From: Aquabacter sp040755535
GTDB lineage: Bacteria; Pseudomonadota; Alphaproteobacteria; Rhizobiales; Xanthobacteraceae
Direction: 5' to 3'
Length of the DNA stretch: 64,000 bases
Assembly: GCA_040755535.1 (NCBI GenBank)
Contig: JBFMAV010000015.1
Coordinates: forward strand, 1 to 64,000
Positions 45,356 to 53,258 of this stretch are shown here, in pieces. Below the pieces are notes generated by a model. The model had not been told where the DNA came from. It saw only the letters and a program-made list of their open reading frames with translations, and ran no database searches. The translations under genes and the position numbers were made by a program. The number at the start of each line of letters is the position of its first letter. Position 1 is the first letter of the stretch.

Positions 45356-47239
45356 TCATATGGAGCGCGCCGATGCGCGGCCCGAAGCCGCGCCAAACCC
45401 TTCGACCAGGGCCTCCGTTCCCTCGATGGCGGACAAGCGCTCGCGCACGTCCCGCAACCACGCGAAATTCGCCTCGCTTGGGTCGTCACCCAAATGCTGC
45501 TCGGCATCCCTGAGCTCTCTAGATAGCGCGTAAGCCTTGAGATGCAAGGCCGTGCGCTGGCGCCACCAGAGACGAACATCCTCTCTGCCGGTATCACGGT
45601 AGGATGGCCAGTCCATTCTTGGGTTGGCAAGCGCCCGAACGCGCCGCGCAACCTCCTCCATCTCAGCGGACAGAGTGAGGGGCTCCTCGTCTGCGGACAG
45701 CATATGGGCGTCCTGAATCGCACGGCACAGGCGGGAGGCGTCGCCATTGGCGAAGGGCAGGGCGGCGATCTCCTCGCCATAGGCATCCAGCAGCCAGGGA
45801 TGGTTCAACAGGCAGAACAGGAGAAGGGCCTCGTTGCGCGGCATTATGGTGGCCCCGCCGGTGATGGCCGGGGTGCGCGCCAGCTCCGCGCCCCTGGGGG
45901 CAAGCGGCGGGGCGAATGGCGCGCGCGGATCGCGCCGCCGCGCGCCGGACCAAGCGCCCGCGGTGAGCGGAGGCGCGAGCTTGCGGCGCATCCGGTCATT
46001 GAAGTCCTGCCGATAATGGCGGCGCACGCTTTCATCCGCGATGGTCGCGACCAATTCCGCGAGCCGGGCTTCCAGCGCCGCCCGGCGCTCCGGCGTGTCG
46101 AGGCTGAGATGCTCGGTCTCGCGAGCCCAGAGGACGGCGGCCAGCGGCTCGGCGCGGGCCAGCACATCATCCATGGCCTCGCGGCCGGAGCGGCGGATCA
46201 AGTCATCCGGGTCCTGGCCTTCCGGCAGCGTGCCGAAGGTCAGGCTCTTGCCGGGCTTTAAATGGGGCAGGGCGACGTCGATGGCGCGGAACGCCGCGCG
46301 CCGCCCCGCCTTGTCGCCATCGAACAGCAGGGTCGGCTCATCCGCCATGCGCCAGAGCAACTGCAACTGGTCCTCGGTCAAAGCCGTGCCGAGCGGCGCC
46401 ACGGCGCCCTCAAAGCCCGCCTCCACCATGGCGATGACATCCACATAGCCTTCCACGGCGATGAGCCGGGCGCCCTTGTGCGTGGCAGCGCGGGCGGAAA
46501 AGCCGTTGTAGAGCAGCGATCCCTTGTGAAAGAGCGGGGTCTCGGGGGAGTTCAGATACTTGGCCTGGACATCCTTTTCCAGCGCCCGGCCGCCGAACCC
46601 CACCACCCGGCCCTTCAGGTCGGTGATGGGGAATATCACGCGGTCGCGAAACCGGTCATAGGGCACCGCGATGCCCTCGCCGGCTACCAGCAAGCCGGCC
46701 TCCACCATGTCCGGCACGCTGATTCCGGCCTTGCCGAGCGCCTCCTTCAGATGGAAGCGGTCGGGCGCCCCATAGCCGATGCGGAAGCGCTTCTGGGTTG
46801 CCGGGCCAAGGCCGCGATCGGAAAGATAGCCGCGCGCCTTCGCACCGGCCCGGCCTTGCAGCGTGTCTTCAAAGTGACTTGCCGCCAGCGCCAGCACCTC
46901 ATGCAGGGTGCGCCGCCGTTCTTCGCGCGCGCTCGCCTCGGGCGTCGCCTCGGGCAGGGGCAGGCCTGCCATGGAGGCAAGCCGCTCCACCGCCTCGCCG
47001 AAGGGCAGGCCCTCCGTCTCCATCAGGAAGTCGAACACGTCGCCGTGCTTGCCCGAGGAGAAGCAGTGATAGAAGCCCTTCTGGTCGTTCACGAAAAAAG
47101 ACGGCGTCTTTTCCGGATTGAAGGGCGAGAGGCCGGCGAACTCGCGCCCCTGCTTCTTCAGCTTCACCCGCCGCCCGACCACATCCGACACCGGCAGCCG
47201 GGCGCGGATCTCATCGAGGAAGGAGGGCGGAAAGCGCAT
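45356..47239 (-). CDS. dnaG: DNA primase DnaG
   Basis: This 627-residue primase makes RNA primers at the replication fork. It has the N-terminal CHC2 region, the TOPRIM core (IAVEGYVDVIAMVEAGFEGA, then FDGDKAGRRAA) and a helicase-binding C-terminal domain. In the CHC2 region the usual zinc ligands are mostly lost: CPFH is replaced by LSPFN, and CFxC by CFSS, leaving one of four ligands. The rest of the fold (EKTPSFFVNDQKGFYHCF) is kept. A similar pattern appears in other rhizobial primases as far as I recall. It is the first gene of dnaG-rpoD. Confidence 0.95.
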   Translation of the reverse strand: MRFPPSFLDEIRARLPVSDVVGRRVKLKKQGREFAGLSPFNPEKTPSFFVNDQKGFYHCFSSGKHGDVFDFLMETEGLPFGEAVERLASMAGLPLPEATPEASAREERRRTLHEVLALAASHFEDTLQGRAGAKARGYLSDRGLGPATQKRFRIGYGAPDRFHLKEALGKAGISVPDMVEAGLLVAGEGIAVPYDRFRDRVIFPITDLKGRVVGFGGRALEKDVQAKYLNSPETPLFHKGSLLYNGFSARAATHKGARLIAVEGYVDVIAMVEAGFEGAVAPLGTALTEDQLQLLWRMADEPTLLFDGDKAGRRAAFRAIDVALPHLKPGKSLTFGTLPEGQDPDDLIRRSGREAMDDVLARAEPLAAVLWARETEHLSLDTPERRAALEARLAELVATIADESVRRHYRQDFNDRMRRKLAPPLTAGAWSGARRRDPRAPFAPPLAPRGAELARTPAITGGATIMPRNEALLLFCLLNHPWLLDAYGEEIAALPFANGDASRLCRAIQDAHMLSADEEPLTLSAEMEEVARRVRALANPRMDWPSYRDTGREDVRLWWRQRTALHLKAYALSRELRDAEQHLGDDPSEANFAWLRDVRERLSAIEGTEALVEGFGAASGRASARSI

Positions 47240-47277
47240 GCCCCTTCTCTAGCATGACTGGTCGGAATGTGAGAGAC

Positions 47278-47289
47278 ATACATTTGTAT
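47278..47289. promoter_or_regulatory. Palindrome ATACATTTGTAT between dnaG and brnT
   Basis: A 12-bp element with perfect 5-bp arms (ATACA/TGTAT) lies 38 nt upstream of dnaG (minus strand) in an AT-rich island and 122 nt upstream of brnT. It may be a promoter element or operator of either gene. Confidence 0.35.
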
Positions 47290-47364
47290 ATACAGACTGG
47301 ATGTTTTCGCTTATAGTTTCCTCGTCGGGCTGTAGGGGCAGCTTTCGGCTCGTCGCGGCTGAGT

Positions 47365-47379
47365 TTCGTATGGTACGAA
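47365..47379. promoter_or_regulatory. Inverted repeat TTCGTA-tgg-TACGAA, candidate BrnA operator
   Basis: Perfect 6-bp arms with a 3-nt centre lie 31 nt before the brnT start codon. BrnT/BrnA pairs are autoregulated by BrnA binding near their promoter, so this is the likeliest operator. Confidence 0.5.
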
Positions 47380-47410
47380 TTCCGGGGCTTTGATGCGCCG
47401 GGGGCGGCAC

Positions 47411-47704
47411 ATGGACTGGTCGTCCGTCGCATTCGAATGGGACGAGCGAAAAAGTAACCTGAATGAAGCCAAGCATGGCCTTGGGTTCCGTACTGTATCC
47501 TTGGCTTTAAGCTCCGAACCGTTTGTTCACTTTCCCTCCCGATATGAACAGGAGGACCGCCATGTCGCCATCGTCCGGATCGAAAACATCGCCTTCGCGG
47601 TCATCTTCACGCGGAGAGGCGACAAAATCCGAGTCATCTCGGCTCGGCGCGCCCGGCGCGAAGAAAGACGGATCTTTGAGATCGCTTTCGGTGCGGGAAA
47701 TTAA
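47411..47704 (+). CDS. brnT: BrnT family toxin
   Basis: This 97-residue protein has the BrnT RelE-like ribonuclease fold. Its family features are VAFEWDERKSNLNEAKHGL at the N terminus, the HVAIVRI strand, FAVIFTRRGDKIRVISAR and the terminal RRARREERR helix. BrnT cleaves RNA and halts translation until neutralised by BrnA. The start is ATG 47411; ATGs 18-21 nt upstream are in frame and possible. It is followed by an antitoxin frame that may overlap it by 143 nt. Confidence 0.88.
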   Translation: MDWSSVAFEWDERKSNLNEAKHGLGFRTVSLALSSEPFVHFPSRYEQEDRHVAIVRIENIAFAVIFTRRGDKIRVISARRARREERRIFEIAFGAGN

Positions 47705-48011
47705 GGCAGCAACGCCGGACATCGACTGGGCGCGCATTAGGGCAATGACGGAGTCGGAGATTGAGGCAGCAGCCCAATCCGATCCCGACTGGGAGGGACT
47801 TCTCGACTTCGATTGGCAGAGCGCGGAGGTCGTCATTCCTGGAAAGAAGGTGCCCATATCGATTCGGGTCGATGTGGATGTGCTGGCCTACTTTAAGGAG
47901 CTTGGCGCGGGGTATCAGCGACGCATGAATGCGGTGCTTCGCTCTTACATGCTTCAATCGCAGCGTTCCGAGGCCCGCGGCCTTCGCAGAGCAAAGAAGA
48001 CAGCGGAGTAA
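47562..48011 (+). CDS. brnA: BrnA family antitoxin
   Basis: The 149-residue form starts at ATG 47562, 6 nt after AGGAGG, and overlaps brnT by 143 nt in another frame. Its first ~45 residues are a Ser/Lys/Arg-rich stretch encoded inside brnT. The family-like part starts near VREIKAATPDIDWARIRAMT and continues PISIRVDVDVLAYFKELGAG and YQRRMNAVLRSYM, a ribbon-helix-helix DNA-binding domain. A GTG at 47692, overlapping brnT by only 13 nt, would give ~106 residues and a more usual layout. The strong ribosome site favours the long form; the family architecture favours the short one. Confidence 0.85.
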   Translation: MSPSSGSKTSPSRSSSRGEATKSESSRLGAPGAKKDGSLRSLSVREIKAATPDIDWARIRAMTESEIEAAAQSDPDWEGLLDFDWQSAEVVIPGKKVPISIRVDVDVLAYFKELGAGYQRRMNAVLRSYMLQSQRSEARGLRRAKKTAE

Positions 48012-48034
48012 AAAATCCCCGCTGTCCACAGGTC

Positions 48035-48493
48035 TCAGGCGGCGGTGAGGGCATCCTTCACCCAGGCCGAGGCCTTACCGAAGTCGATGGCGCCGGCATG
48101 GCGCTCCTTCAGCACCGCCATTGTGCGGCCCATGTCCTTGATGCCCTTCGCCTCGATCTCATTCACCACATTGGCGATGATGGCGCGGGTCTCTTCCTCG
48201 GAGAGCTGCTTGGGCAGGAAATGCTGGATGACAACGATTTCCGCCTTTTCCTGCTCGGCGAGTTCCGGGCGTCCACCCTCCAGGTAGATGCGGGCGCTTT
48301 CCTCGCGCTGCTTCACCATCTTGGCGAGAAGCGCGCGCACGTCGTCGTCGCCGAGCGGGTCCTTGCCCAGCCCGCGTGCCTCGATGTCGCGATCCTTGAT
48401 CGCGGCATTGACGAGGCGCAGGGTGGACAGGCGCAGCTTTTCGCCGGCCTTCATACTCTCTTTGAGAGCCGTGTTGATATCGTCGCGGAGCAC
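48035..48493 (-). CDS. yqeY: GatB/YqeY domain protein
   Basis: This 152-residue protein matches YqeY (LRDDINTALKESMKAGEKLR, then ILEGGRP/IYLEGGRPELAEQE and IQHFLPKQLSEEE). The GatB-like C-terminal domain binds tRNA in amidotransferases, but free YqeY has no proven activity. The start is GTG 48493, supported by AAGAGGACACC just before it; the open frame further upstream is not family-like. It is divergent from carA. Confidence 0.88.
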   Translation of the reverse strand: MLRDDINTALKESMKAGEKLRLSTLRLVNAAIKDRDIEARGLGKDPLGDDDVRALLAKMVKQREESARIYLEGGRPELAEQEKAEIVVIQHFLPKQLSEEETRAIIANVVNEIEAKGIKDMGRTMAVLKERHAGAIDFGKASAWVKDALTAA

Positions 48494-48666
48494 GGTGTCC
48501 TCTTGAAAATCAGGCGGCGCGGCAGGGAGAAACGGAGGCCGGACGGTTCCGGTCGTCAATGCTCTGCGGCCGTCGCGGCCGATGCCGCCGCGTTTCACGC
48601 AGAATTCGATGGCACATCCATCGGCCCTCTGGCGTCGCGGCGCGTGACGCCTTATCTAGGCGATCC

Positions 48667-49875
48667 ATGACCCAGGAACAAGATCACGCCCCATCCCCGG
48701 CCGAAGGCTGGGCAGAATCCAAGCCGACCGCGCTGCTCGTGCTGGCCGATGGCACCGTCCTTGAGGGCGTGGGCCTTGGCGCCGTGGGCGAGGGGGTTGG
48801 CGAAGTCTGCTTCAACACCGCCATTACCGGCTATGAGGAGATCCTGACCGATCCCTCCTATAGCGGTCAGATCATCACCTTCACGTTCCCCCACATCGGA
48901 AATGTGGGCACGAACGAGGAGGATATCGAGACCGTGTCGATGGCCGCCGCCTCGGGCGTGCGCGGCGTCGTGCTGCGCACGGCGGTCACGGAGCCCTCCA
49001 ATTACCGCGCGACGCGCCATCTCGACCAATGGCTGAAGGCGCGGGGCATCGCTGGCATTTCGGGCATCGATACGCGGGCCCTCACCGCGCTGATCCGCGA
49101 AGGCGGCATGCCGAACGCTGTCATCGCCCACAATCCGGACGGGGTGTTCGACATCGAGGGCCTCAAGGCCAAGGCGCGCGACTGGCCGGGCCTTGAGGGC
49201 ATGGACCTCGTGCCGGGCGTCACCTCGGTGCAGCGGTTCAATTGGGACGAGACCCCCTGGCAGTGGCCCGCCGGCTATGGCCGGGACGAGGGCGGCGCCT
49301 ATCATGTGGTGGCCATCGATTACGGCGTGAAGCGCAACATCCTGCGCCTGCTGGCCCGTGCCGGCTGCAAGGTGACCGTGGTGCCGGCGACGACGCCCGC
49401 TGCCGATATCCTCGCGCTCCAGCCCGATGGCGTGTTTCTCTCCAACGGCCCCGGCGATCCCGCCGCCACCGGCGCCTATGCCGTGCCGGTGATCCGCGAG
49501 CTGATCGCCAAGGACATTCCCACTTTCGGCATCTGCCTCGGCCACCAGATGATCGGCCTCGCCGTGGGTGGGCGCACGCTGAAGATGCACCAGGGCCATC
49601 ATGGCGCGAACCATCCGGTGAAGGACCTGACGACCGGCAAGGTGGAGATCACCTCCATGAATCACGGCTTCGCCGTGGATCGCGAGAGCCTGCCGGCCAA
49701 TGCGCAGGAGACCCACGTCTCCCTGTTCGACGGCTCCAATGCCGGTCTCGCTTTGTCCGACAAGCCGGTCTTCTCGGTGCAATATCACCCGGAAGCCTCG
49801 CCCGGCCCGCAGGACAGCCACTATCTGTTCGACCGCTTCGTGGAACTGATGGCGAAGAAGAAGACGGCCGCCTGA
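48667..49875 (+). CDS. carA: Carbamoyl-phosphate synthase small subunit CarA
   Basis: This 402-residue glutaminase subunit supplies ammonia to CarB for carbamoyl phosphate, a precursor of arginine and pyrimidines. N-domain: CFNTAITGYEEILTDPSYSGQ. The class I glutamine amidotransferase domain has FLSNGPGDPAA, the nucleophile motif FGICLGHQMIGLA, and the His/Glu pair VQYHPEASPGPQD. ATG 48667 is used; the open frame upstream lacks family character. carB is not within the window, though in most genomes it is near. Confidence 0.96.
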   Translation: MTQEQDHAPSPAEGWAESKPTALLVLADGTVLEGVGLGAVGEGVGEVCFNTAITGYEEILTDPSYSGQIITFTFPHIGNVGTNEEDIETVSMAAASGVRGVVLRTAVTEPSNYRATRHLDQWLKARGIAGISGIDTRALTALIREGGMPNAVIAHNPDGVFDIEGLKAKARDWPGLEGMDLVPGVTSVQRFNWDETPWQWPAGYGRDEGGAYHVVAIDYGVKRNILRLLARAGCKVTVVPATTPAADILALQPDGVFLSNGPGDPAATGAYAVPVIRELIAKDIPTFGICLGHQMIGLAVGGRTLKMHQGHHGANHPVKDLTTGKVEITSMNHGFAVDRESLPANAQETHVSLFDGSNAGLALSDKPVFSVQYHPEASPGPQDSHYLFDRFVELMAKKKTAA

Positions 49876-49935
49876 GCGCTGGCGCCGGTGGCGTCGGGAT
49901 CAGGCCTAACGGACCAAACAAAGGGAGGACATGGG

Positions 49936-50226
49936 ATGCTGTTCGTGGTGCTGAAGAAGGACAAGGCGAATCACGAGCATGTGCGCGCCGAGGTGCGTCC
50001 CGCCCATCTCGAATTCCTCAATGCAAACAAGGACAAGGTGGCGCTCGGCGGTCCGCTCATGAGCGATGACGGAACGCGGATGATCGGCTCCATGATCGCG
50101 GTGGAAGCGGAGAGCGCGGCCGAGGCCAAGGCGCTGCTGGAAAACGACCCCTTCGCCAAAGCGGGCCTGTTCGAGAGCGTGGAAGTGCTGCCCTGGAAGT
50201 GGGTTTTCAAGGCCCCCGCCGCCTGA
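49936..50226 (+). CDS. YciI family protein
   Basis: This 96-residue ferredoxin-like-fold protein (MLFVVLKKDKANHEHVRAEV, then HLEFLNANKDKVALGGPL and DPFAKAGLFESVEVLPWKW) matches YciI. The conserved His (RPAHLEF) and Asp (ENDPF) form the putative active site. Function is unknown; it may be a small enzyme or stress protein. It follows carA after 60 nt with its own GGGAGGAC site. A bidirectional terminator follows. Confidence 0.9.
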   Translation: MLFVVLKKDKANHEHVRAEVRPAHLEFLNANKDKVALGGPLMSDDGTRMIGSMIAVEAESAAEAKALLENDPFAKAGLFESVEVLPWKWVFKAPAA

Positions 50227-50247
50227 CGCATTCGCTGTTACATCAGT

Positions 50248-50282
50248 AAAAAAGGCCACGCTTCATCAGCGTGGCCTTTTTC
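50248..50282. terminator. Bidirectional intrinsic terminator between yciI and the GntR gene
   Basis: GGCCACGC (50254-50261) pairs with GCGTGGCC (50269-50276), extended by A-tract and T-tract flanks so that both strands read T runs. It serves the two convergent genes. Confidence 0.92.
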
Positions 50283-50308
50283 ATGGGGCGTCGTCCGGCG
50301 GTGGTCCG

Positions 50309-50998
50309 TCAGTTCAGGAACTCGCCGTGCTCTTCCACGTGGCGGGCAAGGCCGAGCGTGTGCTCGCGCACCAGGCGTTCGGCCAGATCAGGATCCCGCT
50401 TCTCGATGGCCTCGACGATCTGGGTGTGATCCACAATGGAGCGTTGCGCGCGGTGGTCCTGGCCGATGGTGAGCTTGCGCACGCCGCGCATGTGGGGAAA
50501 CAGACTCTCGGTGGTTTCCGCGATCAGCTCGCAGCCCGACATGCGGATGATCTGCTTGTGAAAGGCAAGGTTCGCTTCCGAATATTCGGAGACGAATTCC
50601 TCCGGGTCACGGTTGGCGAAGGCCTGGACATTCTCGCGCAGCTTGCGGATCTCGACCTCGCTCGCCTCCGCGCAGGCGAGGCGCGCGGCCATGCCTTCCA
50701 GCGCCGCCCACACGGTGATCATTTCCAGGATCTCCTGCTTCGTCTTGCGCACCACGAAGATGCCGCGCCGCGGCACCGAGCGCACGAAGCCTTCCTGCTC
50801 CAGCAGTGTCATTGCCTCGCGGATGGGTGTGCGCGAGACGCCGAGCTTTTCCGAGAGCTGGCGCTCCTCCAGCCGGATCTCCTCGGAGTGGCTATAGATG
50901 TCCATCTCCATGATGGCCGCCTTAAGCGCCTTGTAGGCCTTCATCCGGAAGCTCGATTCCGTCTCGATCGGCCTCACGTTGATATCTTGGTAGGTCAT
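50309..50998 (-). CDS. GntR family (FadR/FCD) transcriptional regulator
   Basis: This 229-residue regulator has a winged helix (RLEERQLSEKLGVSRTPIREAM, ~42-63) and an all-helical FCD ligand domain (from about residue 90; E-x-H/H residues such as NLAFHKQIIRMSG and VREHTLGLARHVEEH suit a metal-bound carboxylate site). FCD proteins typically sense organic acids, which fits the adjacent oxalate genes. It is divergent from the CBS gene. Repeated TACGTAA-core sites lie in the control regions of this locus. Confidence 0.9.
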   Translation of the reverse strand: MTYQDINVRPIETESSFRMKAYKALKAAIMEMDIYSHSEEIRLEERQLSEKLGVSRTPIREAMTLLEQEGFVRSVPRRGIFVVRKTKQEILEMITVWAALEGMAARLACAEASEVEIRKLRENVQAFANRDPEEFVSEYSEANLAFHKQIIRMSGCELIAETTESLFPHMRGVRKLTIGQDHRAQRSIVDHTQIVEAIEKRDPDLAERLVREHTLGLARHVEEHGEFLN

Positions 50999-51064
50999 GA
51001 AACCCTTGCCCGATGCCGCTCAGCGCCATCCCTACGGATCCGCTTCCTGAAGAAGCAAAATACA

Positions 51065-51076
51065 GGATACGTAAAT
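51065..51076. promoter_or_regulatory. Operator-like GGATACGTAAAT near the gntR start
   Basis: The TACGTAA core (51068-51074) sits 67 nt upstream of the GntR start codon. It is shared with the sites at 51202 and 51818, so autoregulation by the GntR protein is plausible. Confidence 0.5.
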
Positions 51077-51201
51077 TGCATCTTCTCCCTGCTTCGGCAA
51101 GTTCTCCTGGAGTCTCAAGTAATCTCAGGTGAAGCGGAGGCCGGCGCCGGTTCTATTGCAATGCAGCATTGGACTTTAAGTGATTCCATCTCTTGACATG
51201 G

Positions 51202-51216
51202 GGTATTACGTATACC
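51202..51216. promoter_or_regulatory. Palindrome GGTATTACGTATACC, candidate GntR operator
   Basis: GGTAT/ATACC arms with a TACGT centre lie 64 nt before the CBS gene. The reverse complement matches the 51818 site almost exactly (GGTATACGTAAT). Such ~15-bp palindromes are usual for FCD-type GntR regulators. Confidence 0.65.
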
Positions 51217-51280
51217 AGCATGGTTCCAATCCAGCCGACCCGGGTTCAACCGCGGGCGTTAGAGGAGAGGGAACGCCACA

Positions 51281-51754
51281 ATGATCACGGTCGATGACAT
51301 CCTGCGCGAGAAGCGCCATGCCCGCATCATCACGGTGCGGATGAACGAGACTGTGGGCACCGCCGCCCTCATCATGAAGCGCGAGAACATCTCCTCCGTC
51401 GTGGTGAAGGACGTGTGCCGCACCGAGGGCAACACCGTGGTGGGCGTCTTCTCCGAGCGCGACGTGACCCGCGCCATGGTGGACCATGGCGCCAATGCGC
51501 CGGGACTTACGGTGGCGAGCTTCATTCGCCGGGCGGTGATCTCCTGCCGCCTTTCGGACTCCATCCACACCGTGCTGCGGCTCATGAACGAACACGAGGT
51601 GCGCCACCTCCCCGTCATCGAGGAGCACGGTCTCGTCGGGGTGATCAGCGCCACCGATCTGATCCGCCACTATCTCCACGAAGAGGAAGAGGCGGACGCG
51701 CAGCCGGGCGTCGCCCAGGGCGGCGTGAAGGCGGCACTGGCCGCCCTGCGCTGA
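51281..51754 (+). CDS. CBS-domain pair protein
   Basis: This 157-residue protein has two CBS domains (about residues 8-68 and 75-135): TVGTAALIMKRENISSVVVK, GVFSERDVTRAMV, then SDSIHTVLRLMNEHEVRHLP and LVGVISATDLIRHYL. CBS pairs bind adenosine nucleotides and regulate partner proteins. It lies between the GntR gene and frc, under a GntR-like operator, so it probably adjusts oxalate use to energy state. That role is inferred. The last ~20 residues are acidic then Ala/Gly-rich. Confidence 0.9.
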   Translation: MITVDDILREKRHARIITVRMNETVGTAALIMKRENISSVVVKDVCRTEGNTVVGVFSERDVTRAMVDHGANAPGLTVASFIRRAVISCRLSDSIHTVLRLMNEHEVRHLPVIEEHGLVGVISATDLIRHYLHEEEEADAQPGVAQGGVKAALAALR

Positions 51755-51817
51755 GGCTTCGACTTTCGACGTAAATGTATTTGCTGCCCGATCAGGGCCG
51801 TGTTATCGGTTTTGATC

Positions 51818-51833
51818 TGGTATACGTAATCCA
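51818..51833. promoter_or_regulatory. Operator-like TGGTATACGTAATCCA upstream of frc
   Basis: This imperfect palindrome is 105 nt before the frc start and nearly identical, in inverted orientation, to the site at 51202. Two more ACGTAA runs flank it (51768 and 51837 regions). Confidence 0.6.
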
Positions 51834-51845
51834 ATAGACGTAATT

Positions 51846-51864
51846 CCAGAGGGTTTCCCTCTGG
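51846..51864 (+). other. Hairpin in the frc leader
   Basis: CCAGAGGG (51846-51853), TTT loop, CCCTCTGG (51857-51864): a perfect 8-bp stem 74 nt before the frc start. No T tract follows; it could influence leader stability or end the CBS transcript weakly. Confidence 0.45.
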
Positions 51865-51938
51865 TTCTGTCGCTTCGGCGACGTACCCAGAAAGTCGGCG
51901 TAGACCGGCACGACAGGGCAGGTTCCAGGGGTAGAGGC

Positions 51939-53168
51939 ATGGGCAAGGCACTTGATGGTGTCCGCGTGCTCGACATGACGCACGTGCAGTCCGGACCGTC
52001 CGCGACGCAATTGCTCGCCTGGATGGGCGCGGACGTGATCAAGGTTGAGATGCCGCGGCGAGGAGACATCACGCGCTCCCAGCTGCGCGACAAATCCAAC
52101 GTGGACAGTCTCTATTTCACGATGCTCAACGCCAATAAGCGGAGCGTCACCATCAACATCAAGTCCGCCCAGGGCCAGGAGGCGCTGCTGCGCCTGGTGG
52201 AAACCTGCGACGTGATGGTGGAGAATTTCGGCGCCGGGGTGTTGGACCGCCAGGGCGTCACCTGGGAGCGCATGTCGGCGCTCAATCCACGTCTCATCTA
52301 CGCCTCCATCAAAGGTTTCGCGGACGAGAGCGGGGTCGAGGCGAAGGCCTATGAGACCATTGCCCAGGCCATGGGCGGCGCCATGAGCACCACCGGTTGG
52401 CGCTCCGGCCCGCCCACCGCCTCCAGCGCCCAGATTGGCGACACGGGCACCGGCATCCATTGCGTGGCCGGCATCCTCGCCGCCCTCTACCAGCGCACGC
52501 TCACCGGGCGCGGCCAGCGGGTGGAAGTTGCCATGCAGGACTGCGTCATGAACCTGCTGCGGGTGAAGCTGCGGGACCAGCAGCGCCTGGAGAGTGGCGC
52601 CCTGGTGGAATATCCAAGCGCGCCCTCGGGAGACTGCGTGCCGCGCGCGGGCAATGCCTCCGGGGGCGGCCAGCCGGGGGCGGCGCTGCGCTGCGCGCCC
52701 GGCGGCGAGAATGATTATTGCTATGTCATCATTCAGCCCCAGGGCTGGGCGCCGCTCATGCGGCTGATCGGCCGCCGCGACCTCATCGAGGACCAGCGGT
52801 TCGCCACCCATGAAGCCCGCGCCCAGCGCCTGGAGACCTGCTTCGGGCTGATCGAGGGCTGGACGCGCAACCGCACCAAGTTCGAAGTGATGAAGGCGCT
52901 GAACGCCATCGACGTGCCCTGCGGTCCGATCCTCTCCACGAAGGATCTGATCGAGGACCGCTCGCTCTATGAGCGCGGCTTTCTCGTCGAAGTGCCTCAT
53001 CCCGAGCGCGGCACCTATGTGACCGTCGCCTCCCCCATCCGTCTGTCCGACAACGATGTCCCCGTGGAACGGGCGCCGCTGCTCGGGGAGCACACGGACG
53101 AGGTCCTCGCCCGTCTTGGTTACGGCACGGAGGACATCGCAATCATGCGCGCCAACGGCGCGATCTAG
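51939..53168 (+). CDS. frc: Formyl-CoA:oxalate CoA-transferase (CaiB/BaiF family)
   Basis: This 409-residue class III CoA-transferase moves CoA from formyl-CoA to oxalate. It aligns with Oxalobacter Frc at VLDMTHVQSGPSATQ, SNVDSLYFTMLNANKRSV, DVMVENFGAGVLDR and VAMQDCVMNLLRVKLRDQQR. The catalytic Asp lies in QIGDTGTGIH, and the glycine loop is in GNASGGGQPG. The C terminus, APLLGEHTDEVLARLG, is typical. The protein is about 20 residues shorter than Oxalobacter Frc, mainly before the glycine loop. The partner oxalyl-CoA decarboxylase is not in the window. The two OFA transporters follow on the same strand. Confidence 0.92.
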   Translation: MGKALDGVRVLDMTHVQSGPSATQLLAWMGADVIKVEMPRRGDITRSQLRDKSNVDSLYFTMLNANKRSVTINIKSAQGQEALLRLVETCDVMVENFGAGVLDRQGVTWERMSALNPRLIYASIKGFADESGVEAKAYETIAQAMGGAMSTTGWRSGPPTASSAQIGDTGTGIHCVAGILAALYQRTLTGRGQRVEVAMQDCVMNLLRVKLRDQQRLESGALVEYPSAPSGDCVPRAGNASGGGQPGAALRCAPGGENDYCYVIIQPQGWAPLMRLIGRRDLIEDQRFATHEARAQRLETCFGLIEGWTRNRTKFEVMKALNAIDVPCGPILSTKDLIEDRSLYERGFLVEVPHPERGTYVTVASPIRLSDNDVPVERAPLLGEHTDEVLARLGYGTEDIAIMRANGAI

Positions 53169-53258
53169 ATTTCCAATCGGCCGGGCGTGGAGGGAAATAA
53201 AAACGGACGCTCCGGCTTCTCGCTTCAAAACAAAAAAGTATCTCAAAGGGTAGGAAAG

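Noticed and set aside
47999..48026. GACAGCGG/CCGCTGTC inverted repeat between brnA and yqeY as terminator
   Set aside because: The T run is in the loop rather than after the stem; it may only be an mRNA-end hairpin.
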